Shown here: positions 37,631 through 46,038 of the stretch, piece by piece
How the letters are laid out: each line of letters begins with the position of its first letter
How positions within the stretch are numbered: the first letter of the stretch is position 1
NCBI RefSeq assembly: GCF_025466085.1
Contig: NZ_JANLOD010000010.1
Span: forward strand, 62,001-126,000
Reading direction: 5' to 3'
Origin: Pseudomonas sp. 14P_8.1_Bac3
Lineage (GTDB): Bacteria > Pseudomonadota > Gammaproteobacteria > Pseudomonadales > Pseudomonadaceae
DNA length: 64,000 nt
The notes under the pieces: generated by a model
The model's input: only the letters and a program-made list of their open reading frames with translations
What the model was told of the DNA's origin: nothing
Database searches by the model: none
Made by a program: the position numbers and the translations under genes

Positions 37631-38392
37631 ATGAGCATGACGTTTTCCGGCCAGGTCGCTGTCGTCACGGGCGCCGCCAACGGTATCGGCCGTGCGACCG
37701 CACAGGCGTTCGCCGCCGAAGGCTTGAAAGTGGTGGTGGCCGACATGGACACGGCCGGTGGCGAGGGCACGGTGGCGCTGATTCGCACGGCGGGGGGCGA
37801 AGCGACCTTCGTGCGTTGCAACGTCACCGTGGAAAGCGAGGTAAAAAATCTGATGGACGAAGTGGTGCAGACCTACGGCCGTCTCGACTACGCCTTCAAT
37901 AACGCCGGCATCGAAATCGAAAAAGGCAAACTGGCCGAAGGCACCGTCGATGAGTTCGACGCGATCATGGGCGTCAATGTCAAAGGCGTCTGGCTGTGCA
38001 TGAAGTACCAGTTGCCGCTGTTGCTGGCCCAGGGCGGTGGCGCGATCGTCAACACCGCGTCGGTCGCCGGCCTCGGCGCTGCGCCGAAGATGAGCATTTA
38101 TGCGGCGTCGAAGCACGCGGTGATCGGCCTGACCAAATCGGCGGCGATCGAATACGCCAAGAAAAAAATCCGCGTGAATGCGGTGTGCCCGGCGGTCATC
38201 GACACCGACATGTTCCGCCGTGCCTATGAAGCGGACCCGAAGAAGGGCGAGTTCGCCAACGCCATGCATCCGGTGGGACGCATCGGCAAGGTCGAGGAAA
38301 TCGCCAGCGCCGTGTTGTACCTGTGCAGTGATGGCGCCGCGTTCACCACCGGCCATTCGCTGGCGGTGGACGGTGGTGTCACAGCGTTCTAA
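37631..38392 (+). CDS. Short-chain dehydrogenase/reductase
   Basis: A 253-residue classical SDR. Rossmann motif TGAANGIG near residues 13-20, NNAG near 90, catalytic serine in NTASVAG and YxxxK in YAASKHAVIG, and the C-terminal TTGHSLAVDGGVTAF. Substrate unknown; close families oxidise cyclic diols or sugars. The ATG at 37631 is the family start. A terminator follows 20 bases after the stop. Confidence 0.92.
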   Translation: MSMTFSGQVAVVTGAANGIGRATAQAFAAEGLKVVVADMDTAGGEGTVALIRTAGGEATFVRCNVTVESEVKNLMDEVVQTYGRLDYAFNNAGIEIEKGKLAEGTVDEFDAIMGVNVKGVWLCMKYQLPLLLAQGGGAIVNTASVAGLGAAPKMSIYAASKHAVIGLTKSAAIEYAKKKIRVNAVCPAVIDTDMFRRAYEADPKKGEFANAMHPVGRIGKVEEIASAVLYLCSDGAAFTTGHSLAVDGGVTAF

Positions 38393-38411
38393 GTCACCCC
38401 AACTCAGGAAA

Positions 38412-38438
38412 AGACCCGCCTTGTGCGGGTTTTTTTTC
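38412..38438 (+). terminator. Intrinsic terminator after the SDR gene
   Basis: GACCCGC-CTTGT-GCGGGT stem-loop followed by eight T residues. Confidence 0.9.
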
Positions 38439-38567
38439 GCTTCGTGGAACGGTCGGCAATGTGTTTCAAATGGTTAGATCGATGAATTTTGACGGCGTTG
38501 TCTCACAGCCCCTCAAGCGCGGCTGTGATTAACTGCCTGCGTCAAACGAACAGGAGTTTGCTTGCTC

Positions 38568-39941
38568 ATGGAGTTGAGAATCGATCGACAGGCCCTGGTG
38601 CCGGTCGTACAGCAAATCGTCGACGCGTTGGCGTGCTGGCTGCGTCAAAGTGACATCGTGCCGGGAACACGCCTGCCGTCTGCCCGGCAAATCGCGCGGA
38701 TCAATCTGCTTAGCCAGTCCAGCGTGGTCGAGGCGTGTGACCGGCTGGTGGCGCAAGGGGTACTGGCGTCGAGGCAAGGCACCGGATTCATTGTGGCCGC
38801 CCCAACGCTGGCGGTGGATTCGCCTTGGTTAGAGGGCACGGCTCCGCAGCCAGCCAATGTGGCGGCTGAGTTGCGGCTGGGCTGTGGCGGGCTCCCCGAA
38901 AGCTGGCGGGAGACGGATGACCTGACCTACGCGATCCGCGAGGTCAGTCGTACGGACATGGCGGCCTTGTTCAACTACAGCTCGCCGCAGGGGCTGCCGG
39001 CGTTGCGTCAGCACATTATCAAGCGCCTGAGCCTGCTTGATATCGCCGTAGACGAACACCGGGTCATGACGACGGCAGGGGCCAGCCAGGGGCTCGACCT
39101 GATCGTGCGTGCGTTGCTCAAACCGGGCGATTGCGTGGTGGTCGAAAGTCCCGGTTATTCCCTGCTGTTCGAATTGCTCAGGCAGCAGGGTGTAGCGATG
39201 CTCGAAGTGCCGCGCACGCCGCGCGGGCCTGACGTCGGGGCGCTGGAGGCACTGCTGCTTGAGAACAAGCCTCGCGCCTTGTTCATTAACAGCTTCTATC
39301 ACAACCCCACGGGCAGCAACCTGGCGCCGGTGGTGGCAAAGCAGGTCCTGCATTTGGCCAAAGAGCATGATGTGCAGGTGATTGAAGACGACGTCTACGC
39401 CGATTTGCACAGCGGCCCCGGGACGCGGCTCGCGGCATTGGATGACAACGTGATCTACGTCGGCAGCTTCTCGAAAACCCTCAGCAGTTCATTGCGGGTC
39501 GGCTTTATCGTGGGCGGGGCAGAGGTCATTTCACAGCTGGCCGAGGTCAAGCGGATCAGCAGCCTGGGTGCCTCCGGATTTTGCGAATCGGTACTGGCCT
39601 GCCTGCTGGACAGCGGTGCTTATCGCAAGCTGGTGCTGCGTCTGCGGCAGCGTTTGAGGCATGACCGCGAAGCCGCGCTGCAGGTGCTGGAAGACGCTGA
39701 ATGGGAGGTTTTTGGCAAACCCGTCGGCGGTTTGTTCATCTGGGCACGGCCGCGCAAGTGCGACTACGCTCACCTGCGGGCACAGGCTCGGCGCTTAGGG
39801 GTCCTGCTGTCTTCAGCGACGGCATTCAGCCCCGCCGGTACGGCCACTGACTGGCAGCGAATCAATGTGGCCTGCGCCTGCGATCCCCGTGCCCGGGCGT
39901 TTTTTCAGGCCACCGCTTCGGATCGACCTCAAGCGTTCTGA
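38568..39941 (+). CDS. MocR-type GntR/aminotransferase transcriptional regulator
   Basis: A 457-residue MocR-family regulator: an N-terminal GntR winged helix (about 1-75, GTRLPSARQIARINLLSQSSV and RQGTGFIV) and a fold-type I aminotransferase-like domain. The PLP lysine is in GSFSKTLSSSLRVGF, preceded by FYHNPTG and EDDVYADLHS. Such proteins sense PLP or amino-acid-like effectors. No obvious divergent target operon is adjacent; the chemoreceptor gene follows in the same direction. AGGAG lies about eleven bases before the ATG at 38568; a TTG at 38562 is an alternative. Confidence 0.88.
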   Translation: MELRIDRQALVPVVQQIVDALACWLRQSDIVPGTRLPSARQIARINLLSQSSVVEACDRLVAQGVLASRQGTGFIVAAPTLAVDSPWLEGTAPQPANVAAELRLGCGGLPESWRETDDLTYAIREVSRTDMAALFNYSSPQGLPALRQHIIKRLSLLDIAVDEHRVMTTAGASQGLDLIVRALLKPGDCVVVESPGYSLLFELLRQQGVAMLEVPRTPRGPDVGALEALLLENKPRALFINSFYHNPTGSNLAPVVAKQVLHLAKEHDVQVIEDDVYADLHSGPGTRLAALDDNVIYVGSFSKTLSSSLRVGFIVGGAEVISQLAEVKRISSLGASGFCESVLACLLDSGAYRKLVLRLRQRLRHDREAALQVLEDAEWEVFGKPVGGLFIWARPRKCDYAHLRAQARRLGVLLSSATAFSPAGTATDWQRINVACACDPRARAFFQATASDRPQAF

Positions 39942-40049
39942 AAACGACGTGGGCGTAGCTTTTTGCCATTATTCCGACGCCAGAGACTTGTGTTGGCACA
40001 GACCCGTTGCGAATCTGCGTCAACAGACTATGTCAGGGGACTAAGTGCA

Positions 40050-42014
40050 ATGATTTCGGCCGTGCAAGGACGTTTTGCCAACCTCGGTATGGCAAAAAAA
40101 ATGGGTGTCGGGTTTGTGCTGGTGCTCCTCTTGACTGCCCTGGTGGCGGCCATCGGCGTATGGTCTCTGCAAACCATCAGCCATCGCTTCGACGGCCTCA
40201 AGCAGATGTCGTCGCTCAACAGTGGCGTGCTCAAGGTGCGCCTGCTTGAGCAGGAGTACGCCTTGCACGGCAATCCGAAAAACGTCACGGCGCTGCATGA
40301 GGGTGTCGATAGCCTGGTCGCCCTGGCGAACCAGCTCAAGGCGCAATCGCCGGCCAACGTGCCGGTGATGACCGACGTCGAGCAGTCCCTGGGCGCTTAC
40401 CGTAAAGCCTTTGATGAGTTCGTCTCGTTGAGTCAGGCCAAGGACCTGGCGCTGGAAATGGCCAGTTGGTCGGTCTCCAGCGTCGCCAATAACCTCGATG
40501 TGTTGCAGGCCGGGCTGGCCGACGATGGCGCTTATACCCTGAAGGAATCCGAAGGCAAGGACGGCTCCCAGTTCATCGAGCAGGCCAGTCAGATCAGTCA
40601 GGTGTCGCGACTGATGCTGCAAGCCATGAACGAAGCGCGCGTGCGCCTGGACCAGAGCCGCAAGGGCGACGACAGCGCCGGTCAAGGCAAGATCGAACAG
40701 GCCGACCAGGCACTGACTCAAGCCGAACAACTGAAAACCCAGATAAAGGACGAAGGCTACCTGACTGTGCTCAATGAAGTAGTTGGGCATATCGGCGGTT
40801 TCAGCGAAAAACTCGCGGAATACACCGGTCTGCTGGTTCAGGAAAAAACCGTCTACGAGCAATTGCATCAGCGCGCCGCCCAGGTGATGGAGCGGGTCGA
40901 CCAAGCCTATGTGGCCGAAGACCAGTCGATGCAGAGCGAACTGAAAAAGAATTCCTTGCTGATTATCGGCTCCTCGGCCCTGGCCTTGCTGGTCGGTCTG
41001 ATCGCGGCGTGGGTGATTACGCGTTTGATCGTTAGTCCGTTGCGCAGTGTGATCGGTGTTGCTCAGCAGATTGCCGCGGGGGATTTGAGCGGCACGGTTG
41101 AGGTGACTCGCCGCGACGAGATCGGCCAGCTGATGCAGGCCATGCAGCAGATGGGCGCAGGGTTGAGCAGCATTGTCAGCGGGTTGCAGGCGGGCATCGA
41201 GCAATTGGCCAGTTCGGCGCAATCGCTGTCGGCGGTGACCGAGCAGACCAACCTTGAGGTCAGCAGCCAGAAGGAAGAGACCGAGCAGGTCGCCACGGCG
41301 ATGAACGAGATGACTGCCACCGTGCACGATGTTGCGCGCAATGCGGAAGAAGCTGCACAGGCCGCACAAACGGCAGACGGCAAGGTTGAAAGCGGTCAGG
41401 CGGTGGTGCGTCAGAGCATGGCGCGGATCGAGCAGTTGGCGGAATCGGCGTCTTCGGCCAGTTCCAGCATCGAGAGCCTGAGCGCGGAAATCCAGAATAT
41501 CGGCACGGTGCTCAGCGTCATCAAGAGTGTGGCGGAACAAACCAACCTGTTGGCACTCAACGCGGCGATCGAGGCGGCCCGTGCCGGTGAGCAGGGCAGG
41601 GGTTTTGCAGTGGTCGCCGATGAAGTGCGGGCCCTGGCCAAGCGCACGCAACAATCGACTGAGGAAATCGAACGACTGGTCAGTGCCTTGCGCTCAGCGG
41701 CGCAGTCGTCGGTACAGCAGATTCAGAGCAGTGGCGAGTTGGTGCAGTTGGCGGTCAGTGACGCGTTACAGACCGAGAGTGCGTTGGGCAGTATTGCGGC
41801 GGCGGTGTCGTTGATTCAGCAGATGAACCAGCAGATCGCCGCGGCTGCCGAAGAGCAGAGCTCGGTAGCGGAGGAGATCAATCGCAGTGTGACCAGTATT
41901 CGCGCCAGTGCGGATCAGTCGTCATTGGCGATGCAGGGGAATGCGGCATCGAGTATCGAACTGGCGCAGTTGGGCGTTGAACTGAAGGGCATGGTGGGGC
42001 ACTTCCGGCTCTGA
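40050..42014 (+). CDS. Methyl-accepting chemotaxis protein with helical-bundle ligand domain
   Basis: A 654-residue chemoreceptor: transmembrane about 20-40, a long periplasmic helical region to about 305 (HBM/McpS-like spacing), second membrane segment about 310-335 ([20 protein letters not shown]), HAMP, and a cytoplasmic signalling domain with the conserved tip [20 protein letters not shown]. It should direct CheA activity; helical bimodular receptors often bind organic acids, but the ligand is not deducible. AGGGGAC precedes the ATG at 40050. Probably equivalent to PAO1 PA1646 (from memory). Confidence 0.9.
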   Translation: MISAVQGRFANLGMAKKMGVGFVLVLLLTALVAAIGVWSLQTISHRFDGLKQMSSLNSGVLKVRLLEQEYALHGNPKNVTALHEGVDSLVALANQLKAQSPANVPVMTDVEQSLGAYRKAFDEFVSLSQAKDLALEMASWSVSSVANNLDVLQAGLADDGAYTLKESEGKDGSQFIEQASQISQVSRLMLQAMNEARVRLDQSRKGDDSAGQGKIEQADQALTQAEQLKTQIKDEGYLTVLNEVVGHIGGFSEKLAEYTGLLVQEKTVYEQLHQRAAQVMERVDQAYVAEDQSMQSELKKNSLLIIGSSALALLVGLIAAWVITRLIVSPLRSVIGVAQQIAAGDLSGTVEVTRRDEIGQLMQAMQQMGAGLSSIVSGLQAGIEQLASSAQSLSAVTEQTNLEVSSQKEETEQVATAMNEMTATVHDVARNAEEAAQAAQTADGKVESGQAVVRQSMARIEQLAESASSASSSIESLSAEIQNIGTVLSVIKSVAEQTNLLALNAAIEAARAGEQGRGFAVVADEVRALAKRTQQSTEEIERLVSALRSAAQSSVQQIQSSGELVQLAVSDALQTESALGSIAAAVSLIQQMNQQIAAAAEEQSSVAEEINRSVTSIRASADQSSLAMQGNAASSIELAQLGVELKGMVGHFRL

Positions 42015-42094
42015 AGAGGCGGGTTGCGGGCGCTCTCACCCCCAGTAGGCGCCAGCTTGCCCTTCGTACGTTCGCGCTGCTCAAACTCACCATA

Positions 42095-42126
42095 AAAAAA
42101 GCCACCCATTCAGGTGGCTCTTTTCC
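42095..42126. terminator. Bidirectional intrinsic terminator
   Basis: AAAAAGCCACC and GGTGGCTCTTTT arms between the convergent chemoreceptor gene and the membrane-anchored protein gene. Confidence 0.85.
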
Positions 42127-42137
42127 GCATGCGCTGA

Positions 42138-42908
42138 TCAGTCGTAAATCACTTTCTTCTTCCAGTCCGCATCCGCCTCGACATCTTTGAGGCCTACGGT
42201 CAACTCGTTCACTTCGTCTTCAGCTTTCGCATTGTTGTCCATGACTTGCGCATTGGCCCGGGCCAGGAGTTTTTCCAGGTATTCGAGCTGTTCGGCGTAG
42301 ACCTGCGGTTCCTGTTGTTTGCGCAGGTATTGCACGCCGCGCTCGAACGCCAGGCGAGCCTGGCCGGGCTGGTTCTGTTGCAGGGAGTGCTGGCCGAGGT
42401 TGTTGAAGAATTCGATGTGCAGCAGGACCAGGATGTGGCGGACTTCGCGGATCCAGCGTTTGGCTTCGTTGGTCGGCAGGAAGCCATCCTGGGCCGCGCG
42501 GGTGATCTGGCCGTGAAGGGCTTCCAGCAGGAAACGGACGTCCTTGGCCTTGGCTTCGGTCTGGATCGGCGCCGGTGGGTTGTTGACCGGGATCGATTCG
42601 CCCTGGGCGACCAGGGTTTCCAGTTCGCTGATCCGCACCTTGAGGTTGGCGCTGGATTTTTCCAGGTTCAGCAGGCGCTGGCAGACGTTCAGTTCCAGGC
42701 GGGTCAGCAACAGCTTGAGGGCCGGTGTCATCAGCTGGCCGGGAAACGTCTCGGTGATTTCGCCGCAGCGGCGCAGGCGGTCGTTGAGTTCGACCTTGGT
42801 GCGGGCCCTTTCCAGTTTGTTGCTTTCCACCACATGGTTCATGTACCCAATGGCGATCAATAGTGCGATCCCGGCTACAACTAGCAGGGTGATCATGAGT
42901 GGTGTCAC
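42138..42908 (-). CDS. Membrane-anchored helical protein of unknown function
   Basis: A 256-residue protein with one N-terminal membrane segment (about 4-22, LMITLLVVAGIALLIAIGYM) and a long helical cytoplasmic or periplasmic part. It includes a probable coiled coil around 75-110 (LNLEKSSANLKVRISELETLV) and a TPR-like stretch near 175-215 (NQPGQARLAFERGVQYLRK). Not recognised beyond conservation in Pseudomonas. The GTG at 42908 is preferred because GAAGAGGT lies eight bases upstream; an ATG twelve bases in is the alternative. Confidence 0.75.
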   Translation of the reverse strand: MTPLMITLLVVAGIALLIAIGYMNHVVESNKLERARTKVELNDRLRRCGEITETFPGQLMTPALKLLLTRLELNVCQRLLNLEKSSANLKVRISELETLVAQGESIPVNNPPAPIQTEAKAKDVRFLLEALHGQITRAAQDGFLPTNEAKRWIREVRHILVLLHIEFFNNLGQHSLQQNQPGQARLAFERGVQYLRKQQEPQVYAEQLEYLEKLLARANAQVMDNNAKAEDEVNELTVGLKDVEADADWKKKVIYD

Positions 42909-43288
42909 CGGTAAGACCTCTTCGTGGGATTCGCGTGGAAGTGTAGTGGCTCGGCCTGGGAGCGCATAGCGCCGCCCGACGGGTTGGTTCGAGCGGGCTT
43001 CTACCCGTAGCGACTGCAACGCTGCCTATATAAGCAACAGTGTGCGAGGTGCAGATTGCCATCATCTGTTGCAAGGGGGACTATATCGTCTTGGCGAGCG
43101 TCAGAATATAGGCGTCAAACATTGGTTGACCAAAAAGCTGTATTCACGGCCCAAAGCAGGGCGAAGTCATTGATTTAAATAAATTTATATCTGGGGGTTG
43201 ACGACCCCTCAATCCATCCATAGAATGCGCGCCACTTACAGCGTAAAGCACACAGCGAAACGCGGTAGGGAGTGAATGTTGTACGTGT
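42909..43288. other. Intergenic region before the tRNA cluster
   Basis: No gene is supported in these 380 bases. The left part would hold the promoter of the minus-strand membrane-protein gene; the right part holds the tRNA promoter with its AT-rich upstream element, listed separately. Confidence 0.7.
43171..43226 (+). promoter_or_regulatory. Strong sigma-70 promoter with UP element for the tRNA operon
   Basis: -35 TTGACG (43198-43203), a 17-base spacer and -10 TAGAAT (43221-43226). An AT-rich tract (43171-43190, TGATTTAAATAAATTTATAT) sits just upstream as an UP element, and the discriminator after the -10 is GC-rich (GCGCGCC). This is the architecture of ppGpp-repressed stable RNA promoters. 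Confidence 0.85.
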
Positions 43289-43364
43289 GTCCCCTTCGTC
43301 TAGTGGCCTAGGACACCGCCCTTTCACGGCGGTAACAGGGGTTCGAGTCCCCTAGGGGACGCCA
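43289..43364 (+). tRNA. tRNA-Glu (anticodon TTC), copy 1
   Basis: A 76-base cloverleaf with acceptor GTCCCCT/AGGGGAC, anticodon loop CCTTTCACG holding TTC, T-loop GGTTCGAGTCC, discriminator G and encoded CCA. Confidence 0.97.
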
Positions 43365-43366
43365 AT

Positions 43367-43442
<76 letters not shown>

Positions 43443-43546
43443 ATTTTAAACAGCGTTGCTTTCGGGCAGGGCTGAGTGAAACCAGAACCAAGTCTTCGGA
43501 CGCGGATCTGGGCTCCGAAACACACACCATGTGTTCCGGGTAGCGT

Positions 43547-43622
43547 GTCCCCTTCGTCTAGTGGCCTAGGACACCGCCCTTTCACGGCGGTAACAGGGGT
43601 TCGAGTCCCCTAGGGGACGCCA
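43547..43622 (+). tRNA. tRNA-Glu (anticodon TTC), copy 2
   Basis: Same 76-base sequence as copy 1, including encoded CCA. Confidence 0.97.
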
Positions 43623-43625
43623 TTT

Positions 43626-43701
<76 letters not shown>

Positions 43702-43705
43702 AATT

Positions 43706-43740
43706 CACAAAAACGCCGCTCATTGAGTGGCGTTTTTGTT
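43706..43740 (+). terminator. Terminator of the tRNA operon
   Basis: CAAAAACGCC and GGCGTTTTTG arms around a short loop with T tract, four bases after the last tRNA. Confidence 0.9.
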
Positions 43741-43767
43741 TGCGTGGGATTTGTATCCGATGTCAGC

Positions 43768-43803
43768 AAAAAGGCCCGCCAGTCAGACTGAGCGGGCCTT
43801 TTG
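43768..43803 (-). terminator. Terminator of the alaX-oxygenase-lysE operon
   Basis: AAAAGGCCCGC and GCGGGCCTTTT arms, 15 bases beyond the lysE stop on the minus strand. Confidence 0.9.
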
Positions 43804-43817
43804 CGTGGGCTATGTTT

Positions 43818-44459
43818 TTACATCGACAGGATCAGGCGCCCCGCGAACAAAATCAGAATCACCCCCATGCTGCGTTCGAACCAGTGCCCCATGCGCATGA
43901 ACAGCACGCGCACCCGGGCGCTGGAGAAGAACAGCGCAACGATCACAAACCACAGCGCGTTCACGAAACACATCCACACGCCGTACAGCGCCTGAATGCT
44001 GAGGGGCGTCGTCGCACTGATGAGGGTGGTGAAGATCGCCAGGAAGAACAATGTGGCCTTGGGGTTGGTGGCATTGGTCAGAAATCCGGTGGTGAAGGCT
44101 TTCAGCAGCGTTTGCCCGGCCACCGCTTCGCCGGCGTCTTTTTCGCCCTCAAGCACCGATTTCGGTTGGCTGCGCAGCAGGCTGACACCGAGGTACAGGA
44201 TGTAGGCGCCACCGACGATCTTGGCCACGGTTAACAGCCAGGGCGTGGCGTGCATCAAGGCACCGACACCGAGCAAGGTGTAAAGCACATGCACGGAGAT
44301 GCCCGCGCCGATGCCGAGCGCTGTGCAGATTCCCACCCAACGCCCAAAACGCACGCTTTGGCGGATGGTGACCGCGAAGTCCGGCCCCGGCGCAACCACA
44401 GCCAGAAAATGGATGATTGCCAGGGCCAGAAATTCACCCAGGTAGTTCGAATACTGCAT
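43818..44459 (-). CDS. LysE-family amino-acid exporter
   Basis: A 213-residue inner-membrane protein of the LysE/RhtB superfamily with about six hydrophobic segments. It shows the conserved early motif VVAPGPDFAVTIRQSVRFGR (near residues 21-40) and TGFLTNATNPKATLFF (near 133-148). These permeases export amino acids such as lysine, threonine, homoserine or analogues. It starts one base after the oxygenase stop, so the two are translated together, and it ends at a terminator. The direct link with the oxygenase suggests export of that enzyme's product. Confidence 0.9.
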   Translation of the reverse strand: MQYSNYLGEFLALAIIHFLAVVAPGPDFAVTIRQSVRFGRWVGICTALGIGAGISVHVLYTLLGVGALMHATPWLLTVAKIVGGAYILYLGVSLLRSQPKSVLEGEKDAGEAVAGQTLLKAFTTGFLTNATNPKATLFFLAIFTTLISATTPLSIQALYGVWMCFVNALWFVIVALFFSSARVRVLFMRMGHWFERSMGVILILFAGRLILSM

Positions 44460-44460
44460 C

Positions 44461-45231
44461 TCAACTCCAGAAGGTCAGGGGTGAAGCATTGCCGCGGTAG
44501 CCGACAAAGAATGAAAGGCTCAGGCGCGGATCGGCCACGCCCGGCGTCACCGCGTGCATGCGGCGCGAGTTGAACATGATGAAATCACCGGGCTCGGGAC
44601 GAATCTCCAGGATCGGAGTGCCGAGCAACGCGGGGTCGATGCCGTAGCTGTCGCCACGCATCTCGTCGAACTGGTCCGGGGAAATGTCGTGGTCCCACAT
44701 CTGCAGGGCACCGCCCTCGGCAGGCATATTCAGGTACACATTGCAGGCGAACTGCGCGTCAAGGCTTCTCGCCTGGTAACTGTCCGGAGCGTCCTTGGCG
44801 AAGATGTCGTGGTGAGCCAGGAAGCACACGCCGGGTTTCACCACTCGGGACAGACCGACGTACATCTTGCGACCGTAGAGGTTTTCCAGATGGGCGCCGG
44901 CCGGCCAGGATTCGTCGAGCATGCAGCGCAAGGTGTCGACCGGAGACGAGTAGGGCGCGCAACGGTTGCGCAACTCCGCGATATTGCGGGTGGCGCGCTC
45001 GAAATAATCCTCGATCAGCAGTGGCTGGTTTTCCGCCTCGTAAAACGCCATGCCGATTCGGCCGATGCTCGGCGCGTTGATATAGCCTTCGAAGCCGGGC
45101 GCAAGAATCCTGTCGCCGATCTGCAGCGCCAGCGGCGGGGCGAGGAAGCGCTTGACGCGAATGGCGAGGACTTCTTCGTTGGCCAGTTTTTTTATGCACG
45201 TCTCATCGAGACGCTCGACATCAAGCATCAT
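44461..45231 (-). CDS. Fe(II)/2-oxoglutarate-dependent oxygenase, putative amino-acid hydroxylase
   Basis: A 256-residue double-stranded beta-helix oxygenase. The iron triad is H140-x-D142 (FLAHHDIF) with distal H226 (RRMHAV), and R236 (DPRLSL) is placed to bind 2-oxoglutarate. Because the acid D142 is present rather than Gly/Ala, hydroxylation is more likely than halogenation. The substrate is unknown. Context (alaX before it, lysE one base after it) points to a free amino acid. Length and triad position resemble small free-amino-acid oxygenases such as the BesD group, but I could not align it. The start is one of two adjacent ATGs with a weak ribosome-binding site. Confidence 0.8.
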   Translation of the reverse strand: MMLDVERLDETCIKKLANEEVLAIRVKRFLAPPLALQIGDRILAPGFEGYINAPSIGRIGMAFYEAENQPLLIEDYFERATRNIAELRNRCAPYSSPVDTLRCMLDESWPAGAHLENLYGRKMYVGLSRVVKPGVCFLAHHDIFAKDAPDSYQARSLDAQFACNVYLNMPAEGGALQMWDHDISPDQFDEMRGDSYGIDPALLGTPILEIRPEPGDFIMFNSRRMHAVTPGVADPRLSLSFFVGYRGNASPLTFWS

Positions 45232-45323
45232 GGTTCAGGTCCATCCATTGGAGAGTCAACGGAGCCGGCGAATGCGGGCTCCCCAGGCGTCGGGTGCTGC
45301 CGGAACGTGCAGCGCCCCTAGGC

Positions 45324-45950
45324 TCAATTCACGCTGTAGTGCACTGACAACGTGCCTTTCTTCTGCGAGACGGAAGCGATCGTGACCGTACCCAGATCGG
45401 TCAGGCTACGTACGTGGGTGCCGCCGCAGCCGTAGGCGGGGAGTTCACCAAAGCCGATTTCCCGGGCGCCTTCGCGCAGGGATGTCAGACGCGGCAGGTC
45501 ATGGGCGATCCATTGTTCGATGCCGAACTCGACGGTTCGGGCGTCGACTTCCTGTGCTGACTCAGCCGGTTTGAACTGCACCCGGCCTTCGCCTGGCCAG
45601 TGATGGGCCTTGATCGGCATCCAGCCCATGGCCTGTACGAAATGTCCGATCAGATGGCCGGCGGAATGCATCCGCGTATTGAACTGACGACGCGCCTCAT
45701 CGACGCGAATCTGGGTCATGCCGAGAGTGACCGGGCGATCGACGAAATGGATGATCCGCTGCGGATCCTGCACCACGCGCAGCACCTGGCTATCACCGAT
45801 CCAGCCGGTGTCGAACGGTTGTCCGCCGCCCTGAGGGTGAAACAGTGTTGCGCGCAACTCCACGGCGAATTCGTTCTCGTGGGGTGTGCATTCCAGTACT
45901 TCCACATTGGCCTTGAGGTCATCACTATGGAAAAAGAGGCGAAGCGTCAT
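45324..45950 (-). CDS. AlaX-type trans-editing aminoacyl-tRNA deacylase
   Basis: A 208-residue free-standing homologue of the AlaRS editing domain. The GGGQPFDTG motif is at 41-49, and the zinc ligands H95 and H99 (HSAGH) and C175 and H179 (CGGTH) are all present, so it should be active. AlaX proteins hydrolyse mischarged tRNA-Ala (serine, sometimes glycine or analogues). It is the first gene of the alaX-oxygenase-lysE unit and is divergent from a LysR gene. Here it could protect translation from a noncanonical amino acid, which is inference. Confidence 0.88.
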   Translation of the reverse strand: MTLRLFFHSDDLKANVEVLECTPHENEFAVELRATLFHPQGGGQPFDTGWIGDSQVLRVVQDPQRIIHFVDRPVTLGMTQIRVDEARRQFNTRMHSAGHLIGHFVQAMGWMPIKAHHWPGEGRVQFKPAESAQEVDARTVEFGIEQWIAHDLPRLTSLREGAREIGFGELPAYGCGGTHVRSLTDLGTVTIASVSQKKGTLSVHYSVN

Positions 45951-45976
45951 ATTCCATGCCCTCGTTAAAGATGTTT

Positions 45977-45989
45977 TTCATTATATGAA
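45977..45989. promoter_or_regulatory. Candidate LysR box
   Basis: TTCAT-TAT-ATGAA is a perfect dyad fitting the LysR T-N11-A rule, inside the 88-base divergent region between alaX and the LysR gene. Confidence 0.5.
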
Positions 45990-46038
45990 TCGTGGAATTG
46001 CGTGATAATCCGTTCCAACCTCAAAGGACTGTTGCGCT

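Noticed and set aside
40041..41654. Minus-strand open frame (537 codons) opposite the chemoreceptor
   Set aside because: Antisense shadow; the plus strand has a complete, well-marked chemoreceptor.
44461..45231. Oxygenase considered as a radical amino-acid halogenase
   Set aside because: The iron-binding acid D142 is present, whereas halogenases of this kind have Gly or Ala there to admit chloride.
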